Origin: an archaeon
GTDB taxonomy: Archaea > Thermoproteota > Thermoprotei_A > Marsarchaeales > Marsarchaeaceae
NCBI GenBank assembly: GCA_902812505.1
Contig: CADDZQ010000005.1
Location: forward strand, 1 to 48,577
Length of the DNA stretch: 48,577 nt
Reading direction: 5' to 3'
Shown: positions 1 through 7,948 of the stretch, piece after piece
Numbering within the stretch: position 1 is the stretch's first letter
Layout: the number at the start of each line of letters is the position of its first letter
Made by a program: the position numbers and the translations under genes
The notes under the pieces: model-generated
What the model saw: only the letters and a program-made list of their open reading frames with translations
What the model was told of the DNA's origin: nothing
The model's database searches: none

Positions 1-500
1 GGTACGCCCACTTACTCAGGGTACCCCCTAAGCCCACCCCCCATCCACCCTACAACCTCTTGGTCTACCTGGCCAAAATAGCGCCGCAGAGCGGTACAAC
101 TGAGTACATCCTCGAAAAGCTCAGGCTCTACGGCTACACCGCCAAAGACGATATGGATAAGCAAGCTCTCGTTGAAAGAGTAGGATACGCACTCAACTGG
201 GCTAGGGACCACACTGAGATATCTGTATCCACACAGCTAGCCGATGATGAAAGGCTGATAGTGCTGAGGGTTGCTCAAAAACTCGCTGGGAAAAACGATG
301 AGCAAGGCTTCCAGCAGTGCGCGTATGAAGCAGCAACGGAGCTTGGCGTCGAGCCTAAAAGGGTTTTCCAATCACTCTATAAGGCGCTCATAGGTCAAAC
401 CTCGGGTCCACGCTTCGGTTCATATGTTAAAGCTATGGGAAAAGAGGAGGTTATTCGAAGACTCATTGAAGCATCCCAGCCCAGTGGGTCCAGCGACTAA
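1..500 (+). CDS. lysS: Lysyl-tRNA synthetase, class I (C-terminal part, 5' end outside window)
   Basis: The frame is open from base 3 to a TAA at 498-500 and codes about 165 residues without the N-terminus. The start of the fragment (PYNLLVYLAKIAPQ) resembles the conserved PYRHLVNLVQ-type segment after the catalytic domain of class I (archaeal-type) lysyl-tRNA synthetases, and the rest is a helical anticodon-binding domain ending near an IGQTSGPRFGSYVKAMGKE-like tail common in this family. The enzyme charges tRNA-Lys in the cytoplasm. The KMSKS motif and HIGH motif would lie upstream, outside the window. Its stop overlaps the convergent pyrD stop by four bases. Family assignment is fairly sure; completeness cannot be judged. 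Confidence 0.8.
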   Translation, partial: YAHLLRVPPKPTPHPPYNLLVYLAKIAPQSGTTEYILEKLRLYGYTAKDDMDKQALVERVGYALNWARDHTEISVSTQLADDERLIVLRVAQKLAGKNDEQGFQQCAYEAATELGVEPKRVFQSLYKALIGQTSGPRFGSYVKAMGKEEVIRRLIEASQPSGSSD

Positions 501-1417
501 AACCACCTCCTCTTTTTGCGCACAAATTCTTCAAACGAAGCGTAACCCTTCCTCTCAAGGTAGTCAACCAAATCTTTTTTAAGCTCCTCGAAGACCCCGT
601 AACCACGCTGAGATATGGATGTCCCAACCTGCACGGCGTCGGCTCCAGCAAGAAAGAAGTCTAAAGCATCCGAAACCTCGTAGACGCCGCCCACACCGAA
701 GATGGGTGTGTGTGGCAAGGCCTTCCTTAAAGCGTACACACAGTACACCGCAACGGGGTGGAGAGCCCTACCTGAGACACCGCCATACACGTTACTCAAT
801 ACTGGTTCCTCGAGTACTGGGTCGAAGACCATCCCTCTGAGTGTGTTAACAGCGGTGAGCCCGTCTGCCCCCGCCTCCACTGCGGCCAATCCCAGCTCCT
901 CTATGCTATGGGTGTTGGGCGTGAGTTTTGCGAACACGGGCTTGTCACCCACGGCTGATTTCACCTCTTCGACGACTCTTCTAACCAATTCTGGGTCGCT
1001 TCCGAACTCTGTCCCAGTACCCTCAACGTGTGGACATGAAAGGTTTATTTCAACCCCGTCTGCTCCAGATTTGGCCACGGCGGCCGCCACACTACTGTAC
1101 TCCTCGATTGATGTACCACCCACACTCACGATCACTGGTTTTCCAAGCGTCTTCGCCCTCCTAATGTGCTCAAGAAACCTGTACACACCCTTCCCAGGCA
1201 AACCCACTGCGTTTATAGAGTAATTGGGTGACTCGTAGTATATGGGTGGGAGGTACCCATTCCTCTCGTCTTTGAATATTGTTTTCGTTACCACCGCTGA
1301 GGCGCCGCTTCTAAGCGCTCGTAGAAGCAATGAGTATTCGTTACCAGCGATGCCAGAAGCGAGCACAAATGGGCTCTGAAGGATTAGGTTACCCACCCTA
1401 CAGCTAATATTCAACAC
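497..1417 (-). CDS. pyrD: Dihydroorotate dehydrogenase, catalytic subunit (type 1B)
   Basis: 306 residues, a TIM-barrel flavoprotein that oxidises dihydroorotate to orotate in UMP synthesis. The FMN/substrate motifs are in place: VVTKTI near residue 43, the active-site loop INLSCPH with Cys128 as general base (Cys is the class 1 hallmark), KLTPN, NTLRGM, YGGVSGRALHP and the phosphate loop GVGGV. Presence of pyrK just upstream in the operon makes this the NAD-linked 1B heterotetramer. GTG start at 1417 is preceded by an AGGTGAG Shine-Dalgarno-like sequence. It is the last gene of the leftward pyr operon, 53 bases after pyrK, and ends in TAG, overlapping lysS by four bases. Confidence 0.95.
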   Translation of the reverse strand: MLNISCRVGNLILQSPFVLASGIAGNEYSLLLRALRSGASAVVTKTIFKDERNGYLPPIYYESPNYSINAVGLPGKGVYRFLEHIRRAKTLGKPVIVSVGGTSIEEYSSVAAAVAKSGADGVEINLSCPHVEGTGTEFGSDPELVRRVVEEVKSAVGDKPVFAKLTPNTHSIEELGLAAVEAGADGLTAVNTLRGMVFDPVLEEPVLSNVYGGVSGRALHPVAVYCVYALRKALPHTPIFGVGGVYEVSDALDFFLAGADAVQVGTSISQRGYGVFEELKKDLVDYLERKGYASFEEFVRKKRRWF

Positions 1418-1470
1418 TACTCACCTGCTCTTACTCAAGCAGTCAGCTAGAAGCCTCATTTTACTCGACA

Positions 1471-2241
1471 TCACCCACCGTGTTGAGCTGCTTCGAGCTC
1501 ATGTAGACTAAACACCGGCCCGTCAACGCAAAGCAGCCTACCGGTTCCCTCCATTACGCACAGCCCGCACACTCCAACTGCGCACCTAACGTCACGAACG
1601 AATGAACCCTCAAAGTACACCCCGAATCTTTTTGCTAGACCCATGGCGGCTAAGAGCATCTGCTCAGGTCCACATGCATAGAGAGCATCATAGGTGGCCT
1701 CTGAGAGTAGTTTTTCGGCTAGCTGGGTGATAAGCCCCTTATACCCCATTGAACCATCATCCGTTGACACCATGACCCTAGCCCCCATGGAGCGCGCCTC
1801 ATCCAAGAGGAATAACTCGGATGCACTTCTAGCACCAAGAAGATAGGTGACGCTCACACCAGGCGTGCTTTGAGCCTCCTCCACGAATTTTAAAAGGGGT
1901 GGCGCACCGCTTCCACCTGCGAGGAGTAGGTAGTTTGTGTTTTGTTTGAGCGTGAACCCCCGACCGTAAGGTCCGCGTACACCCACCATTTCGCCTTTGT
2001 GGAGATTCACCGCTCTAGAGCTTGGTCCACCGTAGTCCTCAATCACGAAGTGCAGCTCTTCCTCCTTCTGTTTGAATACGCTTAGGGGTAGCTCACCCAC
2101 CGCTGGTATGTAGAGCATGACGAATTCCCCCGCCTTAGCCTTAGATATCGGTGTATCGGTGGATTCAAGCACAACCCTGTGGATGTTTGAGGTGAGCTGA
2201 GTGTTCGAGGAAACCCTGTAGTGATGGTACCACAAGCTCAC
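1471..2241 (-). CDS. pyrK: Dihydroorotate dehydrogenase electron-transfer subunit (FAD, [2Fe-2S])
   Basis: 256 residues with the layout of PyrK: an N-terminal FAD-binding beta barrel (about 1-100, with RGPYGRGF near 89-96), a NAD-binding Rossmann-like domain opening with LLLAGGSGAPPLL (about 105-117), and a C-terminal [2Fe-2S] site with Cys220, Cys225, Cys228 and Cys238. It passes electrons from PyrD to NAD+. The GTG start lies inside a GTGA overlap with the pyrI stop, which supports translational coupling. Family relatives include sulfhydrogenase and other ferredoxin-NADP reductase-like subunits, but the position beside pyrD settles the role. Confidence 0.93.
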   Translation of the reverse strand: MSLWYHHYRVSSNTQLTSNIHRVVLESTDTPISKAKAGEFVMLYIPAVGELPLSVFKQKEEELHFVIEDYGGPSSRAVNLHKGEMVGVRGPYGRGFTLKQNTNYLLLAGGSGAPPLLKFVEEAQSTPGVSVTYLLGARSASELFLLDEARSMGARVMVSTDDGSMGYKGLITQLAEKLLSEATYDALYACGPEQMLLAAMGLAKRFGVYFEGSFVRDVRCAVGVCGLCVMEGTGRLLCVDGPVFSLHELEAAQHGG

Positions 2242-2729
2242 TGCACCTGACTTGAAATCTCGTACTCGCCAAGCTCACGTCCACAGTACCTGCACACATA
2301 GGTTAGGGGTGCCTGGGATGATAGCAAGAACGTTGAGTAGACTGGTTCTCGCTGCTTCCCGGTTATACACGTTGGGTTAACACACTTTAGTAAACCCACC
2401 ACCACGCTTGGCGGGGACACATTCCTCTTAGCCACCACTTGGTAGGAGCGCACAAAATTGAGTGTTGCCTGCGGGGCGACTAATGCTAGTCTTTGAACTT
2501 GTTCGTCGCTGAGTTCTACACCCTCAACCTTAACGATATCCTTTTTACCCATCTTTTTACTGGACACATTCATCACTAGAGCAACCCTGAATCCCTTTAT
2601 GTGTGGGTCGCCGAGTAGCTTCAGCACCGCGAGAGCCTTGCCCGAAGGTATATGGTCGATAACCGTCCCGTTGGCTATCCTCTGCACAATCATCGTCTCA
2701 TTACCTGTGTGTGAGTCCATACTCCTCAA
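2238..2729 (-). CDS. pyrI: Aspartate carbamoyltransferase regulatory subunit
   Basis: PyrI binds nucleotide effectors and holds the catalytic PyrB trimers together. The core begins with the conserved NGTVIDHIPSGKA segment and ends in a Zn ribbon with Cys116, Cys121, Cys146 and Cys149 (C-x4-C and C-x2-C). The start is uncertain: TTG at 2729, ATG at 2720 or ATG at 2693 are in frame. TTG 2729 sits in a TTGA string that also contains a pyrB-type stop codon, as expected for the ancestral four-base pyrB/pyrI overlap; a 70-bp tandem duplication now separates that junction from the real pyrB stop at 2796. The stop overlaps the pyrK start. Confidence 0.9.
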   Translation of the reverse strand: MRSMDSHTGNETMIVQRIANGTVIDHIPSGKALAVLKLLGDPHIKGFRVALVMNVSSKKMGKKDIVKVEGVELSDEQVQRLALVAPQATLNFVRSYQVVAKRNVSPPSVVVGLLKCVNPTCITGKQREPVYSTFLLSSQAPLTYVCRYCGRELGEYEISSQVQ

Positions 2730-2843
2730 CCCCCAAGTATCAGTTTGAGGAGTGCCATACGTAGAGGCACACCCCTGTGTGTAAGTCCATACTCCTCAAC
2801 CCCCAAGTATCAGTTTGAGGAGTGCCATACGTAGAGGCACACC
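2704..2843. repeat. 70-bp tandem direct duplication at the pyrB/pyrI junction
   Basis: Bases 2704-2773 and 2774-2843 are copies of the same 70-bp unit, identical except one position (g at 2713, a at 2783). The unit contains the last 16 codons of pyrB including its TGA, plus the first bases of pyrI. The copy nearer pyrB provides its actual C-terminus; the second copy is an untranslated relic between the genes. Because 70 is not a multiple of three, the relic puts no extended fusion in frame. The single difference argues against a pure assembly artefact. Confidence 0.95.
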
Positions 2844-3734
2844 CCAAGCCGCCTGCTTAAAGTATGCCGCGTGCGGTGTAGAGTCAAGCTCATATGGCAG
2901 TTCTTCGACCCTGGGCAGTGGGTGTAGTATTATACACTCCCTTTTCGCCTTCTCCATAACTGTTCTAGCAAGCCTGTAGCTACCCTTGACTTTCTCATAC
3001 TCTGATTGATCTGGGAAGCGCTCCTTCTGTATTCGTGTGGCGTACACTACATCTAACTCGCCAATTATATCCTCCAGCTCCAACCCTAACTCCACTCGTA
3101 GCCCAAGACCCTCTAGGCGCTTCAATACCTCCGCGCGGGGACGCAGAGCCTCGGGGCATACGGCGTAAACCCTTCTTGGATTAAACTTGGTTAACGCATA
3201 GAGAAAGGATGTAGCTGTCCTAGCGTACTTAATATCCCCTACGAGGGCGTATGTTAGACCATCAACACCACCCTTTAGTTTGTTCACGGTGTACAGGTCA
3301 AGCATGGCCTGAGTGGGGTGATGCTGGGAGCCGTCTCCACCATTCACGACTGGTTTAGAGCTGATTTCAGACGCGAAAAGTGCGGCTCCCTCTGAGGGGT
3401 GCCTGACAACTATGAGGTCTGAGTATGCTTCAAGCATCCGTATCGTGTCCGCGAAGCTCTCACCCTTCATCAGTGAAGAAACCTCCGCTGAAAGGTCTAT
3501 AACCTTGGCACCAAGGCGGAGGGCGGCCGACGAAAAACTCAGCCTTGTCCTAGTGCTAGGCTCGAAGAAAGCCGTGGCGACTATCTTATGCCTTAAAGGC
3601 TCACCGAAGTCACTTCCCTGCTCAACGAACTTATCCGTCTCCTCGAAGAGGTCTAACAACTCATTCTTCGTGAAGCCAAGAATGTCTATTACATCCCTGT
3701 TTTTCCAACCCGACTCTTCTGCTCCATGTGCCAT
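2796..3734 (-). CDS. pyrB: Aspartate carbamoyltransferase catalytic subunit
   Basis: 312 residues, typical length. It joins carbamoyl phosphate and aspartate. Carbamoyl-phosphate binding motif FFEPSTRTRLSF (STRT at about 60-63), the HHPTQAMLDLYT segment (active-site His and Gln), a domain-linking GDIKYARTATS segment and the aspartate-binding HPLPRVEELPYELD loop are all present. The start codon ATG 3734 lies 46 bases inside the 3' end of pyrE. The C-terminal codons are repeated downstream in the 70-bp tandem duplication, but the reading frame itself is intact. Confidence 0.95.
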   Translation of the reverse strand: MAHGAEESGWKNRDVIDILGFTKNELLDLFEETDKFVEQGSDFGEPLRHKIVATAFFEPSTRTRLSFSSAALRLGAKVIDLSAEVSSLMKGESFADTIRMLEAYSDLIVVRHPSEGAALFASEISSKPVVNGGDGSQHHPTQAMLDLYTVNKLKGGVDGLTYALVGDIKYARTATSFLYALTKFNPRRVYAVCPEALRPRAEVLKRLEGLGLRVELGLELEDIIGELDVVYATRIQKERFPDQSEYEKVKGSYRLARTVMEKAKRECIILHPLPRVEELPYELDSTPHAAYFKQAAWGVPLRMALLKLILGG

Positions 3735-4297
3735 TTCAATACAACCTCCAACTCCTCAGCTGAAACAACACCCCCCAGCTTCTCCAAAATGTCTGTGAGC
3801 GTAAAGCAGCTGATAAGGGTGACGCCCGACGAGCCAAGAAGGTCTGAAGCACCCTGCTCCCTGTCTACTACCACTAACGCCTTTTTTGGCTTCAAACCGT
3901 GAGATTCAAGTGTTCGCACAGCGCGAACAAGGCTCGCGCCACTCGTAGCTACATCGTCAACGATAAGTGGATCCCTGAGGTGTGCAGGGCTACCTCCTTC
4001 AATCTGTGAGCCCGTCCCATGTGATTTTACCTCCTCCCTCACATAGAAATGCGGCAGACCAGCCCTATAAGCCAACACGGAAGACCAGACAAGACCCCCC
4101 GTCGCAATACCCACAACGCCGTCAACCAACAACGACTCCAGCTTCTCCAGAGCCAAATCCACAAGCGCTGAAAAAAGCTTTGGATCAGAGGGGACTACAC
4201 GTAGATCCAAGTAAACAGGGCTCACTTGACCGCTCTTCAGCGTGAATCTGCCAAACTTCACCGCACCGTGCTGATAGAGTCGACTCACTATATCCAT
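3689..4297 (-). CDS. pyrE: Orotate phosphoribosyltransferase
   Basis: 202 residues, typical for the family. It makes orotidine 5'-phosphate from orotate and PRPP. The PRPP-binding motif PLIVDDVATSGASLV is clear, as is the flexible catalytic loop REEVKSHGTGSQIEG with its Lys and the N-terminal FTLKSGQVSPVYLDLR orotate-binding region. It overlaps pyrF by ten bases upstream and pyrB by 46 bases downstream, so it is surely co-transcribed and probably translationally coupled. Confidence 0.95.
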   Translation of the reverse strand: MDIVSRLYQHGAVKFGRFTLKSGQVSPVYLDLRVVPSDPKLFSALVDLALEKLESLLVDGVVGIATGGLVWSSVLAYRAGLPHFYVREEVKSHGTGSQIEGGSPAHLRDPLIVDDVATSGASLVRAVRTLESHGLKPKKALVVVDREQGASDLLGSSGVTLISCFTLTDILEKLGGVVSAEELEVVLKWHMEQKSRVGKTGM

Positions 4298-5010
4298 GAT
4301 TCGCTCGCCACCCTCCTCGCAGCATCATCTGGATTGGGAGCATCGGTAATAAGTCTCCCCACGATCAGATAGTCAGCACCCATTCTGAGGGGTGCCCTAA
4401 CCTCTCCCCCCTGTGCACCCACCCCGGGTGAGAATATTTTGGAGGAGGGGTGCTTAGCCCTGAGTTCCTGTATAAGCGAAGTGTTGTTTGAAGGAGCAAC
4501 AAAGCACCCCACACCAGCTTTTACAGCCATATCCGCTAAGACATGCATCTGAGAGTTAACAAACTCCGAACCCTCATGGGACATGGCCACGACAGCTATC
4601 ACATCCCCCCCACGGCTCCTTGCAACGTTTACCGCTTCACTCATAGACTTGGTACCAGTAAAGGCGTGAAGAATCCCAGCATTAAACCCTAAGTCAAAGA
4701 TGTTTTCGAATATTAGCCTAGTGACGTGCGGCACATCCGCGGTTTTCCAGTCCGCTATAAACACCAAGTCTTGGAAGTGTTTGATCACGTCCCGAGTGCT
4801 TGGGCCAAGGTTTAAGTAGAACGGTAAACCCAGCTTTACACCCACAATAGCATCACTAACAGAGTCGATTAGTTTGACAGCCTCGCCTTCCTGAAACCGG
4901 CTGCGGCCACCAATAGTGTCCAAAGCAAGCACTACCCTGCTTTTCTTCTTCAAACTAAGCCAATCCAATGTTTCCCTAAACGAGGCCAAAAACTGACCCA
5001 AGTCGAACAT
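4288..5010 (-). CDS. pyrF: Orotidine 5'-phosphate decarboxylase
   Basis: Up to 240 residues; first gene of the pyr operon, catalysing the last step to UMP. The catalytic D-x-K-x-x-D array reads ADWKTAD (Asp87, Lys89, Asp92), with the first barrel Asp at ALDT (Asp31) and the phosphate loop IVGRLITDA near the C-terminus. ATG at 5010 is only 11 bases from a CTTAAATA box at 5021-5028; with the usual 25-base spacing the transcript would begin near 4998-5001, so an in-frame TTG at 5001 may be the true leaderless start. Ends in TAG. Confidence 0.94.
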   Translation of the reverse strand: MFDLGQFLASFRETLDWLSLKKKSRVVLALDTIGGRSRFQEGEAVKLIDSVSDAIVGVKLGLPFYLNLGPSTRDVIKHFQDLVFIADWKTADVPHVTRLIFENIFDLGFNAGILHAFTGTKSMSEAVNVARSRGGDVIAVVAMSHEGSEFVNSQMHVLADMAVKAGVGCFVAPSNNTSLIQELRAKHPSSKIFSPGVGAQGGEVRAPLRMGADYLIVGRLITDAPNPDDAARRVASESWI

Positions 5011-5020
5011 TCAACGCGAA

Positions 5021-5028
5021 TATTTAAG
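5021..5028 (-). promoter_or_regulatory. TATA-like box of the pyr operon
   Basis: CTTAAATA on the minus strand upstream of pyrF matches the archaeal box A. Position relative to the pyrF start suggests a leaderless transcript beginning near 5000. Prediction from sequence only. Confidence 0.5.
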
Positions 5029-5241
5029 CACATTGAGTAATTATCAAGCGGAACCAGCACAATTCGCATCCAAACTCTATTATTCTCCCCATGAAATACA
5101 TGTGAAATATCTCCAAAGGAGATAGATTTAGGCAGAAGACTGAACTGGGTTAACTGTCGTCTATTGACCCACATATCTATGTTGAGTAGGTGGTTGATTT
5201 AATATATACCCACTACTAAAATACTATTAGGTAAGCCTGTC

Positions 5242-5619
5242 TTGAGTAAGTTAGTTGATTTGGACGAAGAATCAGTTAGGACGTGTCACAAAATAGTTGA
5301 GGGGTATAACGACCTAATCAAAACTTGGACTCTTCCAGTTATACACGCCCTAGGACTCAAGACGCCTGCGAGGTTTAACGAGCTGAAGAGAAGGATAGCT
5401 GGAATAAGCGCGACAAGCTTAGCCGAGAGGCTATCAGAGCTTGAGAAGAAGGGTATAATTGAAAGAAGAGTGTTACCTCAGAGACCAGTCAGAGTTGAGT
5501 ATACCTTCACGGAGAAGGGATGGGAGCTATACCACATACTCAACGAGCTGGCCGAGTGGATAAAAAAGTACCATTTGCCTGGCGAGGGTGGGCAGACTGA
5601 GGCATATAACGTATCGTAA
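5242..5619 (+). CDS. HxlR-type winged-helix transcriptional regulator
   Basis: 125 residues with a DUF24/HxlR winged helix: KTWTLPVIHAL (first helix), TPARFNELKRRIAGISATSLAERL (helix-turn-helix) and the wing RRVLPQRPVRVEYTFTEKGWEL. Start is TTG 5242; a TTTAATATATAC box at about 5198-5208 lies upstream. Its divergent position to pyrF leaves open whether it controls that operon or the following membrane protein, 27 bases downstream. The family usually lacks the many Cys of redox sensors; one Cys is present near residue 15. Ligand unknown. Confidence 0.85.
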   Translation: MSKLVDLDEESVRTCHKIVEGYNDLIKTWTLPVIHALGLKTPARFNELKRRIAGISATSLAERLSELEKKGIIERRVLPQRPVRVEYTFTEKGWELYHILNELAEWIKKYHLPGEGGQTEAYNVS

Positions 5620-5646
5620 GACGTTTATACACTCACACACAGAATA

Positions 5647-6486
5647 ATGTTTGGATTGTCAGAACAAAATTATGTTGTTTGCCCTAAATGCAACGCGCTC
5701 AACCCGCTAACAGCCAACTACTGTGCTAATTGTGGTTTACAGTTACAGTCAAGGCAACCACTTTATCCTCCGTCAACCCAAGCACGGATAGTTGAGAGTG
5801 CATTCTCTAAGGAGAACCTCCTACAGGCGTTTAGCACTAGGAGGGTGAAGCTGATGATAATCGGCTTCATAATCGAACTAGCACTATTCTTAGCCTTCTC
5901 GGCTCTACCCATGAGCCAAGCACAGTACCAAGCGATAGTGAACTCCCCGTCTTATAAGCAAATCAACATGGTCAGAGCGGAGGGGTTAATATCCAGAGCC
6001 GTCTCGATCTTTCAAAATAACTATTTTCTAGCATCACTCGAAATGGTACCCGCACTCGGACCAGCAATATTCACATACACTACTTACTCCACTGCAAGAG
6101 TGCTCGATGCACTGGGATACGGTAGCGGTGTACCCGGACCGCTACTCTTTGTAAACATAATCATCTTCCCTCATAGCTGGCTTGAGCTCCCCGCTTACGC
6201 GATCTCAGCAACCCAAAGCGTCATACTCGTTTACTCCTGGATCAAAAAGCGGTTCTTCCAAGAGCTCGCAAGAACAATAATTGTTTGGCTTTTTGTTGGC
6301 CTAGAGTTATTCGTAGCAGCCGTGATAGAGTCATCGATAATAACTCTCGAATCTTATGGAATCCTCCAGCCACTATTGATGTGGGTACCAACCCTTGTGA
6401 TATTCTACATAGCCTACACTCTTCTTAAAAGGTTGAATAAGCCCCAAAACCCTTTGAGCTACCAGCCAGCAAACACCACAGCGTAA
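5647..6486 (+). CDS. Zinc-ribbon SpoIIM-like (DUF95) membrane protein
   Basis: 279 residues. An N-terminal zinc ribbon has Cys12, Cys15, Cys26 and Cys29 (C-x2-C-x10-C-x2-C). It is followed by about five hydrophobic segments and the sequence NIIIFPHSWLELPAYAISAT, which matches the FPHGVLELPA signature of the SpoIIM/stage II sporulation protein M family of archaeal membrane proteins. Molecular function of archaeal members is not known. It follows the HxlR gene by 27 bases on the same strand and may be co-transcribed. The stop is TAA; the same frame stays open for another 75 codons after it (see 6487-6830). Confidence 0.75.
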   Translation: MFGLSEQNYVVCPKCNALNPLTANYCANCGLQLQSRQPLYPPSTQARIVESAFSKENLLQAFSTRRVKLMIIGFIIELALFLAFSALPMSQAQYQAIVNSPSYKQINMVRAEGLISRAVSIFQNNYFLASLEMVPALGPAIFTYTTYSTARVLDALGYGSGVPGPLLFVNIIIFPHSWLELPAYAISATQSVILVYSWIKKRFFQELARTIIVWLFVGLELFVAAVIESSIITLESYGILQPLLMWVPTLVIFYIAYTLLKRLNKPQNPLSYQPANTTA

Positions 6487-6830
6487 GCTACCCAGACCCA
6501 AGAGGCGGAGCTTCCGACCCTAACATCCAGCCACGCCTCAACCACCCCAGGGATAACGGTATGGGAAATATTGGGTAAGGCCACAAAACATATCGGCGCA
6601 CTATACAAGTGGGTAGCACCCGCCCTCCGCACACCTAAAAGTGTTAGGGTCTTGTTCCTGAGCAAATCCGTAAGGAAACGCAGAGCAGAACTGCTAAACA
6701 CTTCAGAGTAAGGCCTCCGCTGATTTCTTCATATACAAAGCATTCACGGAGGCGTCGAAAGCGGGGAGAACAAAACATCTCGTCGAGTTTTACAACCTCC
6801 CCCCACCCACACTCCTCTTAGCTAAGAGGG
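6487..6830 (+). pseudogene. Possible decayed coding sequence (two frames)
   Basis: Immediately after the TAA of the preceding gene, the same frame stays open to 6712 and reads protein-like (for example ALYKWVAPALRTPKSVRV, then LFLSKSVRKRRAELL). From about 6698 a second frame continues with SKASADFFIYKAFTEA and RTKHLVEFYNLPPP and closes near 6850. The join looks like one gene with a frame break. No start codon of normal quality and no family that I recognise. A minus-strand reading of the same region exists and cannot be excluded. Confidence 0.25.
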
Positions 6831-6850
6831 ATGAATCTTGGTGCCTGAGC

Positions 6851-7136
6851 ACTCCCTAGTGGTTCCACCCATCTTCTGGTCAGACCTTCCTTATTTTTCT
6901 GCTATCAAAAAGTGTAACTCGTAGAGCATGGCATACATATATTCACGGGACGGCGCTGTTCACAATTTGTTGAGCAACTGCTAGGGAACCAAGCAAACAC
7001 GCATATTTTATATCCCACATATATTACGCTAGAATGTTTTACTATCGAAGTTCATAGCTCTCTGTTTAAGGTCCACTGATAGTCCCGTTCAAACACACCT
7101 AACAAAGAATTTCATAAACGGATATGGCTCGCGTGG
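6851..7136. other. Intergenic stretch without recognised gene
   Basis: AT-rich sequence with several TATA-like strings (around 6940-6950 and 7000-7020). No open frame of note, no tRNA T-arm consensus and no clear repeat found. Confidence 0.5.
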
Positions 7137-7146
7137 ATAAGCTTTT
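7137..7146 (+). promoter_or_regulatory. TATA-like box for the enoyl-CoA hydratase gene
   Basis: ATAAGCTTTT centred about 26-29 bases before the GTG start at 7171, the spacing expected for a leaderless archaeal transcript. Confidence 0.4.
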
Positions 7147-7170
7147 TTGTGAGCGAAATATTGTTTTTGT

Positions 7171-7920
7171 GTGAGCGAAGTAACACTTAGGATGGAACCA
7201 CCACTAGCGTGGGTATTGCTTAATAGGCCTGAAAAGCATAACGCCTTGACGCCGAGTATGGCTGACGGTCTGGTTGAGTCTCTAGGGATGCTTAGCAGTG
7301 ATAGTGATGTGCGTGTAGTCATGCTTGCCGGCGAAGGGAGGTCTTTTTGCGCGGGAGCAGATGTGTCAAAGCTGGCGCAGTTTAAACCCGCTGACGCGGT
7401 TAGATTCCATAGAAAACTCAACCTAGTGTGCTGGGCTATTAGGTCGTGTATGAAGCCGGTGGTCGCAGTTCTTCATGGGTACGCTTTGGGGGGAGGTTTA
7501 GAAATAGCCGAATGGGCGGATATAAGGATAGCAGCCGAAAACGCAAAAATAGGTCAGCCCGAGGTCAATATTGGTCTAAACGGGGGTGCGGGTGGAACCA
7601 TTATGCTTCCACGCCTAGTCGGCAGAGGGGTGGCTTCTTATCTTGCTATGACTGGCGAAATAGTTGACGCCCAATACGCATTGAGTGTGGGATTAGTTGA
7701 CCTAGTGGTTGACGCTGGCTCGTTAATGGATAAGGCTCGTGAGTTGGGTTTAAAACTAGCATCCAAACCGCCTGAGACGCTGTGGGCTATCAAACAGGCG
7801 CTTTCAAGGTTTGATGAAATGAGTTCGTGGGCTGGGCTAGAGTATGAGGCATCCCTATTTGGGCACCTATTCTCCGAGGAGGAGACACGGAGAAGGTTTG
7901 ACGAGTTCCTTAAAAGGTAA
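7171..7920 (+). CDS. Enoyl-CoA hydratase/isomerase family protein
   Basis: 249 residues, crotonase fold. The oxyanion-hole segment SFCAGADVSKL and the YALGGGLEIAEWADIRIA helix start are clear. Both catalytic glutamates of true hydratases appear to be present: Glu in GGGLEIA and Glu in IGQPEVNIGLNGGAGG. This favours hydration of 2-enoyl-CoA over isomerase or decarboxylase activity, but substrate chain length cannot be read. GTG start; 28 bases upstream of a glycosyltransferase gene on the same strand, with no obvious pathway link. Confidence 0.88.
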   Translation: MSEVTLRMEPPLAWVLLNRPEKHNALTPSMADGLVESLGMLSSDSDVRVVMLAGEGRSFCAGADVSKLAQFKPADAVRFHRKLNLVCWAIRSCMKPVVAVLHGYALGGGLEIAEWADIRIAAENAKIGQPEVNIGLNGGAGGTIMLPRLVGRGVASYLAMTGEIVDAQYALSVGLVDLVVDAGSLMDKARELGLKLASKPPETLWAIKQALSRFDEMSSWAGLEYEASLFGHLFSEEETRRRFDEFLKR

Positions 7921-7948
7921 CCGTAACACACCGCCGACGTGATGGGGG

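Noticed and set aside
6459-6701. Minus-strand 80-residue protein
   Set aside because: It overlaps the 3' end of the SpoIIM-like gene, and the plus strand gives more protein-like sequence; no start signal.
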